Assembly (NCBI GenBank): GCA_031273835.1
Contig: JAISRD010000194.1
Location: forward strand, 1-13,626
Length of the DNA: 13,626 bases
Origin: Treponema sp.
Lineage (GTDB): Bacteria; Spirochaetota; Spirochaetia; Treponematales; Breznakiellaceae
Direction: 5' to 3'
Made by a program: the position numbers and the translations under genes. This document shows, piece after piece, positions 5,986 through 13,035 of this stretch; position 1 is the first letter of the stretch, and the number at the start of each line of letters is the position of its first letter. The notes beneath the pieces were generated by a model, which saw only the letters and a program-made list of their open reading frames with translations, did not search any database and was not told the DNA's origin.

Positions 5986-7055
5986 TGAGTGACGGCGCTC
6001 TTTCGCAGGATGAAATAGACGCCCTGTTGTCAGGTGTAGATTCTTCATCTCCCGGTTCCGCCGCCCCGGCCGCCCCCGCGGGCGGAGCTTCCGAAGAGGT
6101 CCGCCGGGCCCTCCAATCCTTTCTTTCCACCACCACAGATGCCCAGTCTTCCAACCTGTCCATGATGACAGGCCGGGATGTGGCCTTTCAGGGTCCCAAT
6201 GTGGCGCCCATGACCAGGGAGGAACTGCTCCAGCAGCTTCCCGATATGGTAACCGCCGTTAAAGCGGACTTTAATTCGGGTTTTCCCGGCGAACACAGTT
6301 TCCTCTTTTCCGAAGAGACCGCAAAGGCCGTCGCGGCCCTGATGAACAAAGAAGAAAACATTGAATTGGACGACATGGCCCTTTCCGTCATAGGCGAGGC
6401 GGTGGGAACCATTGTGGGTTCCCAGATTACCTCCCTTTCCGGAAAAACGGGCAATAAATCCATAGGAAATATACCCCCCGAAGCCGCCAATGTGCCCAAA
6501 GCGGTGGCTGCCCTGCCGGGGGGGACCTTTATGTGCGCCGTTTACCAGCTTTCCCTGGGGGACGGTAAGACCCACCAGCTGTGGGAAATCTACGGCCCCT
6601 CGGCGGCGGCCGACATAGCCCAGGCCCTGACCGGTCCGGCGGCGGGGCCATCCGGGGCGTCCGCCAATATGGGGGCGATGCCCAATATGAGTGGTATGGG
6701 CATGGGCGGAATGGGTATGTCCATGGGGCCCGCCAATGTACAGTCCGTTCAATTTCCCAGTTTGATACCCCAGCCCGCCACTGCTCAGGAACAGGGAAAT
6801 ATAGGCCTTATTATGGACGTGTACATGGAAATGACCGTCGAATTGGGCCGGACCAGAAAGCTGATAAAAGAAATACTCGGTATGGGCGAAGGTACCATTA
6901 TTGAGCTGGATAAACTTGCCGGCGAGCCCGTGGATATTCTGGTGAACCATAAACTTATAGCCAAAGGGGAAGTTGTGGTTATCGATGAAAACTTCGGCGT
7001 CCGGGTAACGGAAATTGTGTCCCCCATGGAACGTATGAACGATGGGATGGTTTGA
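5985..7055 (+). CDS. fliY: Flagellar motor switch protein FliY (long FliN-type, CheC-like domain plus SpoA)
   Basis: A 356-residue protein with GGAGGAAG upstream, overlapping the fliM stop by one base. Residues 5-15 (ALSQDEIDALL) repeat the FliM CheY-binding helix. Residues about 37-213 align by eye with the two-half CheC-like domain of FliY. The catalytic pattern [D/S]xxxExxN is absent from the first half, and in the second half it reads SVIGEAVG (134-141), keeping Glu138 but with Gly141 in place of Asn. CheY-P phosphatase activity is therefore doubtful. A Met/Gly/Ser/Pro-rich linker (about 219-265) joins to the C-terminal SpoA/FliN domain (about 275-345, MDVYMEMTVELGRTRKLI and GEPVDILVNHKLIAKGEVVVID), which builds the C-ring base with FliM. 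Some annotations would call it fliN. Confidence 0.93.
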   Translation: MSDGALSQDEIDALLSGVDSSSPGSAAPAAPAGGASEEVRRALQSFLSTTTDAQSSNLSMMTGRDVAFQGPNVAPMTREELLQQLPDMVTAVKADFNSGFPGEHSFLFSEETAKAVAALMNKEENIELDDMALSVIGEAVGTIVGSQITSLSGKTGNKSIGNIPPEAANVPKAVAALPGGTFMCAVYQLSLGDGKTHQLWEIYGPSAAADIAQALTGPAAGPSGASANMGAMPNMSGMGMGGMGMSMGPANVQSVQFPSLIPQPATAQEQGNIGLIMDVYMEMTVELGRTRKLIKEILGMGEGTIIELDKLAGEPVDILVNHKLIAKGEVVVIDENFGVRVTEIVSPMERMNDGMV

Positions 7056-7095
7056 TGATCTTTAGGCCCTAAAAGCCTCTATATCAGTTTAACTT

Positions 7096-7103
7096 GGGAG
7101 GGG
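7096..7103 (+). promoter_or_regulatory. Ribosome binding site that points to a CTG start for fliO
   Basis: GGGAGGGG is the only purine-rich ribosome site in the fliY-fliO spacer. It ends four bases before CTG 7108 (six if GGAGG at 7097-7101 is counted). The first other permitted start in this frame, TTG 7126, is 22 bases away, too far for normal initiation. Confidence 0.6.
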
Positions 7104-7107
7104 AAAA

Positions 7108-7728
7108 CTGAGACTTTTTTATTTTTTGGCGGTATTGGCCGTCCTTATTCCCTGCAGCGCCTTTTCTCAAAGTTCCGGAGCTCCCTCCGCAGCCTCCGGA
7201 AACGCCCCCGTGGAGGGGGCCTCCGCGCCGGAACAGCCCGGCGGCCCCAGGCCTGAGGAGAGCAGCTTTGTGATAGGCGAAGAAAGCCCCGGCGGCGGGC
7301 CGGCGGGTCCCTCATCATTTTTTATAATACTCAGAATGGTGCTGGTCCTTGCCCTGGTGGCCGCCCTTATCTATCTGGTCGTATTTTTTCTCCGCCGTCT
7401 TTCAAAACCCCAGGCGGAGCAGAATCCCCATCTAAAGATACTTGCCTCCACCCATCTGGGCGGGGGCCGCTATGTCCATGTGGTGGCGGTGGGAAACAAG
7501 GCCTGGCTCATAGGCGCCGGGGAGGGGGGGGTCCGCCATATTGCCGACATTACCGACCAGGAAGCGGTGGACGCCATGGTTCTGTCCAGTTCCGAAAAAA
7601 GCGCCGAAACTTCGGGGTTTAACGCCGGGTTCCAAGCCCTGCTTCAGCGTCTTTCCGGGGGAGAAAGACCCCCAGAGGACAGGCTTGAAAATATACGCAA
7701 ACGGCGGGAACGGTTTAAGAGGTTTTAG
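7108..7728 (+). CDS. fliO: Flagellar export-gate assembly protein FliO (called FliZ in some spirochetes)
   Basis: A 206-residue protein if it starts at CTG 7108, which gives MRLFYFLAVLAVLIPCSAF, a good signal peptide probably cleaved near AFS-Q. Starting at TTG 7126 (200 residues) would remove the basic residue from the signal and leave no ribosome site. The frame is closed by TAA at 7090-7092, so no start lies further upstream. A Pro/Gly/Ser/Glu-rich periplasmic stretch leads to one membrane helix (about residues 69-95), then a cytoplasmic FliO domain (HLKILASTHLGGGRYVHVVAVGNKAWLIG) and a basic tail. FliO helps the FliP ring assemble, and fliP follows 4 bases after the stop. A run of eight G (7524-7531) encodes Gly-Gly. 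FliO is weakly conserved, so the call rests on architecture, motif and position. Confidence 0.88.
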   Translation: MRLFYFLAVLAVLIPCSAFSQSSGAPSAASGNAPVEGASAPEQPGGPRPEESSFVIGEESPGGGPAGPSSFFIILRMVLVLALVAALIYLVVFFLRRLSKPQAEQNPHLKILASTHLGGGRYVHVVAVGNKAWLIGAGEGGVRHIADITDQEAVDAMVLSSSEKSAETSGFNAGFQALLQRLSGGERPPEDRLENIRKRRERFKRF

Positions 7729-7732
7729 TGCT

Positions 7733-8644
7733 ATGCATTATCCAAATGGGCAAATGAAAATTTTTTTACCGCAAAGGACACAAGGGAAAGAAGAAAAAAA
7801 GACTTCCTGCCCCTTCGTATTCTTCGTGTTTTTCGCGGTTATTTTCCTTTTCCCTCCGGCGCTTTTCGCCCAGGTTGCCCCGGACGTTACAACCCCCCAG
7901 TCCACAGCTTTTCCCGACGGGGCTAGCCCGGGAACCACGGAGCTCCCCGATCCGGAGGGCGGCATCATCCCCTTTATTGATCTAACGGTACGCAACCCGG
8001 CGAATAACCAGGAAGTGGCCTTTTCAGTCCAGCTCCTGCTGCTCCTCACCATACTATCCCTGGCGCCGAGCATTATCATACTCATGACCAGCTTCCTCCG
8101 TATTTCCATCGTCCTTGATTTTGTAAAGCGGGCCCTCTCGCTGCAGCAGGTTCCGCCGAACCAGGTGATTTTGGGGATCAGCCTTTTTTTAACCCTGTTC
8201 ATCATGTGGCCCACCCTCAGCGTTATTTATGAAAACGCCTTTAGGCCCCTGGCGGACGGGAATATCGGCGTAGAAGAGGCCTACAGGGAAGCGGAGGGGC
8301 CCCTGCGCGTGTTTATGTACCGCCAAATGGAGGGGAGTCCCGATAATATCAGGCTCTTTATGGCAATGCGGGGCCTGGACCGGCCCAATACCCTGGCGGA
8401 TGTTCCCACCTATGTATTGATACCGGCCTTTATTTTAAGCGAGCTCACCGTGGCGTTTAAGATTGGGATTATGTTGTTTATCCCGTTTATTGTGATCGAC
8501 ATGGTGGTGGCCAGCGCCCTTATGTCCATGGGGATGATCATGCTGCCGCCGGTGATGATTTCCATGCCCTTCAAACTGATCCTCTTTATTCTGGTGGACG
8601 GCTGGACTTTGTTGACGGAACAGATGATCCGTTCGTTTCTTTAA
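7733..8644 (+). CDS. fliP: Flagellar export-gate protein FliP, with an unusual N-terminal extension
   Basis: 303 residues from ATG 7733 (AAGAGG at 7717-7722 as ribosome site); an in-frame ATG at 7754 lacks one. The frame is open further upstream, but that part overlaps fliO. The core matches FliP throughout: LLLLLTILSLAPSIIILMTS, FLRISIVLDFVKRALSLQQV, PPNQVILGISLFLTLFIMWP, LRVFMYRQ, PAFILSELTVAFKIGIMLFI, and the end MPFKLILFILVDGWTLL. FliP forms the five-subunit core of the export gate with FliQ and FliR. The protein is longer than typical (about 245-270). The excess is N-terminal: residues 12-36 are encoded by a 72-bp palindromic element lying inside the signal-peptide region. A signal peptide still appears possible, with its hydrophobic core at about 27-46 and cleavage after ALFA. 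Confidence 0.95.
   Translation: MHYPNGQMKIFLPQRTQGKEEKKTSCPFVFFVFFAVIFLFPPALFAQVAPDVTTPQSTAFPDGASPGTTELPDPEGGIIPFIDLTVRNPANNQEVAFSVQLLLLLTILSLAPSIIILMTSFLRISIVLDFVKRALSLQQVPPNQVILGISLFLTLFIMWPTLSVIYENAFRPLADGNIGVEEAYREAEGPLRVFMYRQMEGSPDNIRLFMAMRGLDRPNTLADVPTYVLIPAFILSELTVAFKIGIMLFIPFIVIDMVVASALMSMGMIMLPPVMISMPFKLILFILVDGWTLLTEQMIRSFL
7768..7839 (+). repeat. 72-bp imperfect palindromic element inside the fliP signal-peptide region
   Basis: The arms ACCGCAAAGGACACAAGG (7768-7785) and CTTCGTGTTTTTCGCGGT (7822-7839) are inverted copies. Of 18 positions, 13 match exactly, three more pair as G-U in RNA, and two are A-C mismatches. The pairing stops sharply at both ends. The interior is purine-rich (an A7 run at 7794-7800) and unlike the surrounding codon usage. 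The length is a multiple of three, so fliP stays in frame. It resembles dispersed small palindromic repeats seen in many genomes, and in-frame palindromes such as those known from Rickettsia. Whether other copies exist cannot be seen here. Confidence 0.6.
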
Positions 8645-8656
8645 GGCGGGGAGAAT

Positions 8657-8926
8657 ATGGATATAGGCGAGGTTACGTCCCTTTTAAGGGAAGCGATTAT
8701 GCAGGTCCTCCTGCTTGCGGCGCCCCTGCTGCTTACCGCCCTGGTGGTGGGCCTGGTGGTGGCCATACTGCAGGCGACAACCTCCATACAGGAACAGACC
8801 CTGACCTTTGTACCCAAGCTTATCGCCATACTCCTCATACTGGGCTTTCTGGGGGGATGGATGTTTACGTCCCTGGGGGATTATACGGTAAGGTTATTCC
8901 GTATGATACCGGAAGTGGTACGGTAG
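8657..8926 (+). CDS. fliQ: Flagellar export-gate protein FliQ
   Basis: An 89-residue, two-helix membrane protein of standard FliQ length, starting at ATG 8657 with GGGGAG (8648-8653) close upstream. It opens with MDIGEVTSLLREAI. The first helix (about residues 15-40) runs into the conserved ILQATTSIQEQTLTFVPKL loop, the FliQ signature, followed by the second helix (about 52-74, IAILLILGFLGGWMFTSLGDY). FliQ wraps around the FliP/FliR core of the export gate in the inner membrane. It lies 12 bases after fliP and 30 before fliR. Confidence 0.96.
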   Translation: MDIGEVTSLLREAIMQVLLLAAPLLLTALVVGLVVAILQATTSIQEQTLTFVPKLIAILLILGFLGGWMFTSLGDYTVRLFRMIPEVVR

Positions 8927-8956
8927 CCCAAAAAGACAAGGAGGCTTGCGTAAAGA

Positions 8957-9781
8957 TTGATAAATGAGATGCTCGCCGGCGCGCCGCTTTTTCTGCTTTT
9001 GGCGGTACGGGCGCTGGCCATGATAGAGACAGCCCCCCTGCTTTCCTCCGACTCCAATCCCCAGGTGGCGCGGATTGCCCTGGCGGGTTTTACCGCCTAT
9101 GCGGCCTTTCCCGGCGCGCAGGCCATAGACACCGCCGCCCTGCTGGGGGGTGATCCCGGCGGGGTCATGGTCTCCCTGAATTTTCTCGGGCTCCTCGCCG
9201 GGGAGGCCCTTATCGGCATCATCATGGGCTTCTTTATGCTGATCATCTTTTCCACCTTTTCAACGGCGGGTCAGTTTTTTTCACTGCAGATGGGTTTCGG
9301 CGCATCCGAAACCTTCGATCCCCTGTCGCAGATAGAAAATCCCCTGATGGGCCAATTCCTTAACCTCGCGGCCATGCTGGTGTTCCTTACGATAAACGGC
9401 TTTACCACCCTGTTCCATACCGGCTTTTGGCGCTCCGTCCAGTCGATCAACGTAAGCGCCCTGGCAAACGGCAGGGAGGCCGTGGCGGGTATGCTTGTGG
9501 CGGGTCTTGCCCGGCTCTTCCTTGACGCCATGATTATCTCCCTGCCTATATTGGGGACCCTGTTCCTCACCTCCCTCACCACAGGGCTTATCTCCAAGGC
9601 GGCCCCCCAGGTCAACATACTTACCGAAGGTTTCCCCATTTCGATCACCGTGGCCTTTATGCTTATCCTTGCGACCATGCCCATGATGATCGAAGCTTTC
9701 AGCAGGGTGATTAATTCCGGCTTTGACATGATACAATCTTTGTACCTCCAAATAGGCAGCCGGATTTTGGGGGGCGCATGA
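8957..9781 (+). CDS. fliR: Flagellar export-gate protein FliR
   Basis: A 274-residue polytopic membrane protein. The start is taken as TTG 8957 because AAGGAGG (8938-8944) lies 12 bases upstream; the next in-frame ATG (8969) would be 24 bases away. Several hydrophobic helices match FliR, with the recognisable ALIGIIMGFFMLIIFSTFST and GQFFSLQMGFGASETFDPLSQ region (about residues 78-115), then FLNLAAMLVFLTINGFTTLF. A final pair of helices holds NILTEGFPISITVAFMLI. FliR is the single-copy subunit that completes the FliP5-FliQ4-FliR1 gate. Its stop overlaps the flhB start in ATGA (9778-9781), so translation is coupled to FlhB, which binds the same gate. No deviation from the family is seen. Confidence 0.95.
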   Translation: MINEMLAGAPLFLLLAVRALAMIETAPLLSSDSNPQVARIALAGFTAYAAFPGAQAIDTAALLGGDPGGVMVSLNFLGLLAGEALIGIIMGFFMLIIFSTFSTAGQFFSLQMGFGASETFDPLSQIENPLMGQFLNLAAMLVFLTINGFTTLFHTGFWRSVQSINVSALANGREAVAGMLVAGLARLFLDAMIISLPILGTLFLTSLTTGLISKAAPQVNILTEGFPISITVAFMLILATMPMMIEAFSRVINSGFDMIQSLYLQIGSRILGGA

Positions 9782-10890
9782 TATACATGGACCTCCAGTG
9801 GTTTGCCGCCGAGGACGAGGGCCGTACCGAAGAGCCCTCGGAGTACAAGCTCCGCAAAGCCAGGGAAGAGGGCCGGGTCGCCAAAAGCCAGGAATTGATA
9901 AGCGCCCTGGTGTTGCTTTTTCCCGCCCTGTGCATCCTGTTCCTCGCCCCCTCTATACTCCGTACCTGCGTGGAACTGCTCCGTTTTTATTTTCTCCGTA
10001 TCACCGAACTTGATCCGGTACGGGATCGTCTTGCGGCGGCGGCTTTTTTCCGTTACTTTGTGCGCCTTGCCCTGCCCATTACCATATCGGCCATGGCGGC
10101 GGCGATCTTTTCCAATGTGATACAGACGGGACTGTTCTTTACCGCCAAACCCCTGGCGCCGGACTTTTCAAAGATCGTTCCCCGTTTCGGCCGTTATTTT
10201 CAAAAGACCCTTTTTTCCATGGAGGGGCTTTTTAATTTCGCAAAGTCCATCGCCAAGATGGCGATCATAGGGGCCACGGCCTTCTTCCTTATTCGTTCCG
10301 AGATACGGGAGCTGACAAATCTCCAGACCGCCGGATTGTGGCTCGGTTTAACCACCGTGGCGGGCATCGCGGTACGGATGCTGATCATATCGTCCCTGTT
10401 AATGCTGCTGCTCTCCATTCCCGATATGTTTTTCCAGCGCTGGCAGTTCCGGGAGTCCCTTAAAATGACCCGGCAGGAAGTAAAGGAAGAACGGAAGATG
10501 TACGAAGGGGACCCCCATATCAGGGCCCGCATACGGCAGCGCATGCGGGAATTTATGACCCGGAATATGGCGGTTAACGTGGCCAAGGCCGACGTGGTGG
10601 TTACCAACCCGACCCACTTTGCCGTGGCCCTGGAATACGACCGGGATACCATGAGGGCCCCCATGCTTACCGCCAAGGGGGCCGACGAGCTTGCCTTTAG
10701 GATACGGAGTATCGCCGCGGAAAACGAAGTTCCCATCGTGGAAAACAAGCCCCTGGCCCGGGTACTCTATGCGGAAGTGGATGTGGGCCGTACCGTACCG
10801 GAAAACTATTGGGAAGCGCTGGCCCTGATCCTGGCCCAGGTGCAGCGCCTTAATGAAGAGCGCCGCCGTTCCGAAGGAATGCGGGCGTGA
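9778..10890 (+). CDS. flhB: Flagellar export-gate switch protein FlhB
   Basis: 370 residues from ATG 9778, coupled to fliR by ATGA; an ATG at 9787 (MDLQWF) is an alternative. The N-terminal tail has the signature EGRTEEPSEYKLRKAREEGRV, then four membrane helices (about residues 40-62, 93-118, 157-175 and 188-215). The cytoplasmic domain starts with the conserved MTRQEVKEE and carries the self-cleaving motif N277-P278-T279-H280 in VVTNPTHFAVALEYDRD. In the family, cleavage between Asn and Pro allows FliK-triggered switching from hook to filament export. FliK, its partner, is encoded at the start of the window. The C-terminus is short, ending just after the conserved VPENYWEALALIL region. Confidence 0.97.
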   Translation: MIYMDLQWFAAEDEGRTEEPSEYKLRKAREEGRVAKSQELISALVLLFPALCILFLAPSILRTCVELLRFYFLRITELDPVRDRLAAAAFFRYFVRLALPITISAMAAAIFSNVIQTGLFFTAKPLAPDFSKIVPRFGRYFQKTLFSMEGLFNFAKSIAKMAIIGATAFFLIRSEIRELTNLQTAGLWLGLTTVAGIAVRMLIISSLLMLLLSIPDMFFQRWQFRESLKMTRQEVKEERKMYEGDPHIRARIRQRMREFMTRNMAVNVAKADVVVTNPTHFAVALEYDRDTMRAPMLTAKGADELAFRIRSIAAENEVPIVENKPLARVLYAEVDVGRTVPENYWEALALILAQVQRLNEERRRSEGMRA

Positions 10891-10908
10891 TGAAAGGAGG
10901 AGCTTGCC

Positions 10909-13026
10909 ATGGCTGACGCAAGAGCGGCGCCGAAAAATCTGTCCTCCAAAGGAATCCCGGGTCTCTTTGGGAACCGCAGCGATATGGCCATCGCCGTGGC
11001 GGTGGTGGCGGTGGTGGTTATGCTGGTCATTCCCCTCCCCACGGTGCTGCTGGATACCCTGATGGCGGCGAACCTGATCCTCTCGCTGCTCATACTGCTC
11101 ATCGTGCTGTACACGAGGAAGGCGACGGATTTTTCTTCCTTCCCTACGGTGCTCCTGGTGACCACGGTCTTCGGCCTGTCGCTGAACGTTTCTTCCACCC
11201 GCCTTATTTTAACCCGGGGCGCCGCCTTTGACGGAAGGATGGTGCGGGCCTTTTCTTCGTTTGTCGTCGGTTCCGGCGGGACCGAGGGCCTGGTGGTGGG
11301 TTTTGTGATCTTCATCGTGATCATCGCTGTCCAGGCAATGGTGATCACCAAGGGGGCCACCCGTATCGCCGAAGTGGCCGCCCGCTTTACCCTGGACGCC
11401 CTGCCGGGCAAACAGATGGCCATCGAGGCGGAGTACAATTCCGGGGCTATCACCGAGGAAGAGTCCATTGCCCGGAAAAACGATCACCAGCGGGAGGTTG
11501 ATTTTTACGGCGCCATGGACGGTTCCAGTAAATTTATCTCCGGCAATGTTAAGGTGGGGATACTTATCACCGCGGTAAACATACTGGGGGGCATCATCAT
11601 CGGCACGGTCCTTCACGGCGAAGGCCTTTCCGCCGCCGTGGGTACCTATATTTCCTTTTCCATTGGGGACGGTCTTTTGTCCCAGTTTCCGGCCCTGCTG
11701 GTATCCACCGCCACGGGTATCATCGTAACCCGCTCGGTCTCCGAGGGAACCTTTGGGGAGGATGTTTCAAAGCAGTTTTCCCGGGACGCCCGTATCTACT
11801 GGATTGGGGCCTTCGTTCTTCTGGGCTTTTCCTTCCTCCCCGGTTTTCCCTGGTATGTGCTTATCCCCATGGCCCTGCTGCTGGGAATTTTCGCCTTCCG
11901 GCTGGGGCGTACCCGTAAACGAGAATTTGAGGAAACGGTAAGCAGGACCGCCGAATCCGCCAAACCCAGGGAAGATTCGGCAAAGATGTCCCCCGTGGTG
12001 CCCCTGGACCCCCTGTCGGTGGAATTGGGCTACGGCCTTATACCCCTGGTGGACCGGGACAAGGGGGCGGAACTGCTCCAGCGGGTCCAGCGGATCAGGC
12101 GGGAAACCGCCCTGGACCTGGGCTTTGTGGTACCGCCTATCAGAATTATCGACGATATGCGGCTTGAGCCCTCTGAGTACTGCCTTAAGATCAAGGGGAT
12201 CGAGGTAGGCAGAGGCAAGATACGCATGGGCTGCTATCTCTGCGTTAATTCCGGCGGGGTGGTAAATGAGATTCCCGGCGAAAAAACCAGGGACCCCGCC
12301 TTTGGGGTGCCCGCAACATGGGTAAGCGAAGATAAAAGGGATGAGGCGGAACGGCTGGGCTATACCGTGGTGGACCCCCCCTCAATCATCGCTACCCATC
12401 TTAACGAGATCATCAAGCGCCACGCCGCGGAGATCCTGGGCCGTCAGGAAATGCAGGGTATCCTCAGCGCCCTTAAGGATGATTATCCCGCGGTGGTGGA
12501 AGAAGCCCAGAAACACCTTTCCCTGGGGGAAATACAGAAGGTTGTACAGAATCTCCTGCGGGAGCAGGTGTCGATCAGAAATATGACCGCCATCCTTGAG
12601 GCGGCGGCGGATTACGCCCCGGTTATCCGGGAAGTACAGTTCCTTACCGAAAAGGCCCGCCAGGCCCTGGCCCGGCAGCTTTGCCTCCAGTACGCCGATG
12701 ACGACAAGGTACTGCGGGTTTTAACCATAGAGCCGGGGCTGGAACAGAAAATCATAGACTCCCGGGTGGACACCACCTCCGGGGCCGTCTCCGCCCTGGA
12801 CCCGCCGGTACAGAGCGGATGGATCAAGGCCCTTTCCAGGGCCGCCGCCGCGGTACAGGAACAGGGCTGGCGGCCGCTTATACTCTGCTCGGAGGCGGCC
12901 CGTTTCCTGGTAAAGTCCTCCACGAACCGGGAACTGCCGGAACTGACGGTACTCTCGGTACCCGAAATAATAAACGACATCACCGTTGAAGCGGTGGGCG
13001 AAATAAAAATAGAAAGTACTGTATAA
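10909..13026 (+). CDS. flhA: Flagellar export-gate protein FlhA
   Basis: A 705-residue protein; ATG 10909 follows AAAGGAGG (10893-10900) with ideal spacing. The N-terminal half (about residues 27-330) holds the membrane helices and the FHIPEP signature loop TKGATRIAEVAARFTLDALP, GKQMAIEAEYNSGAITEEE and DFYGAMDGSSKF. Asp204 in MDG matches the Asp linked to proton-driven export in Salmonella (D208). A charged linker (about 333-365) leads to the cytoplasmic domain, which forms the nine-subunit docking ring for substrates and chaperones; it contains IDDMRLEPSEYCLKIKG, GEIQKVVQNLLREQVSIRNM and the final RELPELTVLSVPEI. A C7 run lies at 12375-12381. The length is normal for the family (about 690-710). 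flhF follows after 9 bases. Confidence 0.97.
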   Translation: MADARAAPKNLSSKGIPGLFGNRSDMAIAVAVVAVVVMLVIPLPTVLLDTLMAANLILSLLILLIVLYTRKATDFSSFPTVLLVTTVFGLSLNVSSTRLILTRGAAFDGRMVRAFSSFVVGSGGTEGLVVGFVIFIVIIAVQAMVITKGATRIAEVAARFTLDALPGKQMAIEAEYNSGAITEEESIARKNDHQREVDFYGAMDGSSKFISGNVKVGILITAVNILGGIIIGTVLHGEGLSAAVGTYISFSIGDGLLSQFPALLVSTATGIIVTRSVSEGTFGEDVSKQFSRDARIYWIGAFVLLGFSFLPGFPWYVLIPMALLLGIFAFRLGRTRKREFEETVSRTAESAKPREDSAKMSPVVPLDPLSVELGYGLIPLVDRDKGAELLQRVQRIRRETALDLGFVVPPIRIIDDMRLEPSEYCLKIKGIEVGRGKIRMGCYLCVNSGGVVNEIPGEKTRDPAFGVPATWVSEDKRDEAERLGYTVVDPPSIIATHLNEIIKRHAAEILGRQEMQGILSALKDDYPAVVEEAQKHLSLGEIQKVVQNLLREQVSIRNMTAILEAAADYAPVIREVQFLTEKARQALARQLCLQYADDDKVLRVLTIEPGLEQKIIDSRVDTTSGAVSALDPPVQSGWIKALSRAAAAVQEQGWRPLILCSEAARFLVKSSTNRELPELTVLSVPEIINDITVEAVGEIKIESTV

Positions 13027-13035
13027 GGAGCAGGC

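Noticed and set aside
6045..6950. A 301-codon open frame on the minus strand, opposite fliY
   Set aside because: It is wholly antisense to the well-conserved fliY. Its translation is rich in Gly, His and Pro in the manner of a reverse-complement shadow of GC-rich codons, and it matches no recognisable domain.
7063..7085. Small inverted repeats (TTTAG/CTAAA and AGGC/GCCT) in the fliY-fliO spacer
   Set aside because: Stems of only 4-5 pairs with no T run; not distinguishable from chance.
7541..7732. Upstream in-frame extension of fliP
   Set aside because: The frame happens to be open, but this part overlaps the fliO coding region out of frame, has no ribosome site at 7541, and encodes nothing FliP-like. 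ATG 7733, just after the fliO stop, is the sensible start.
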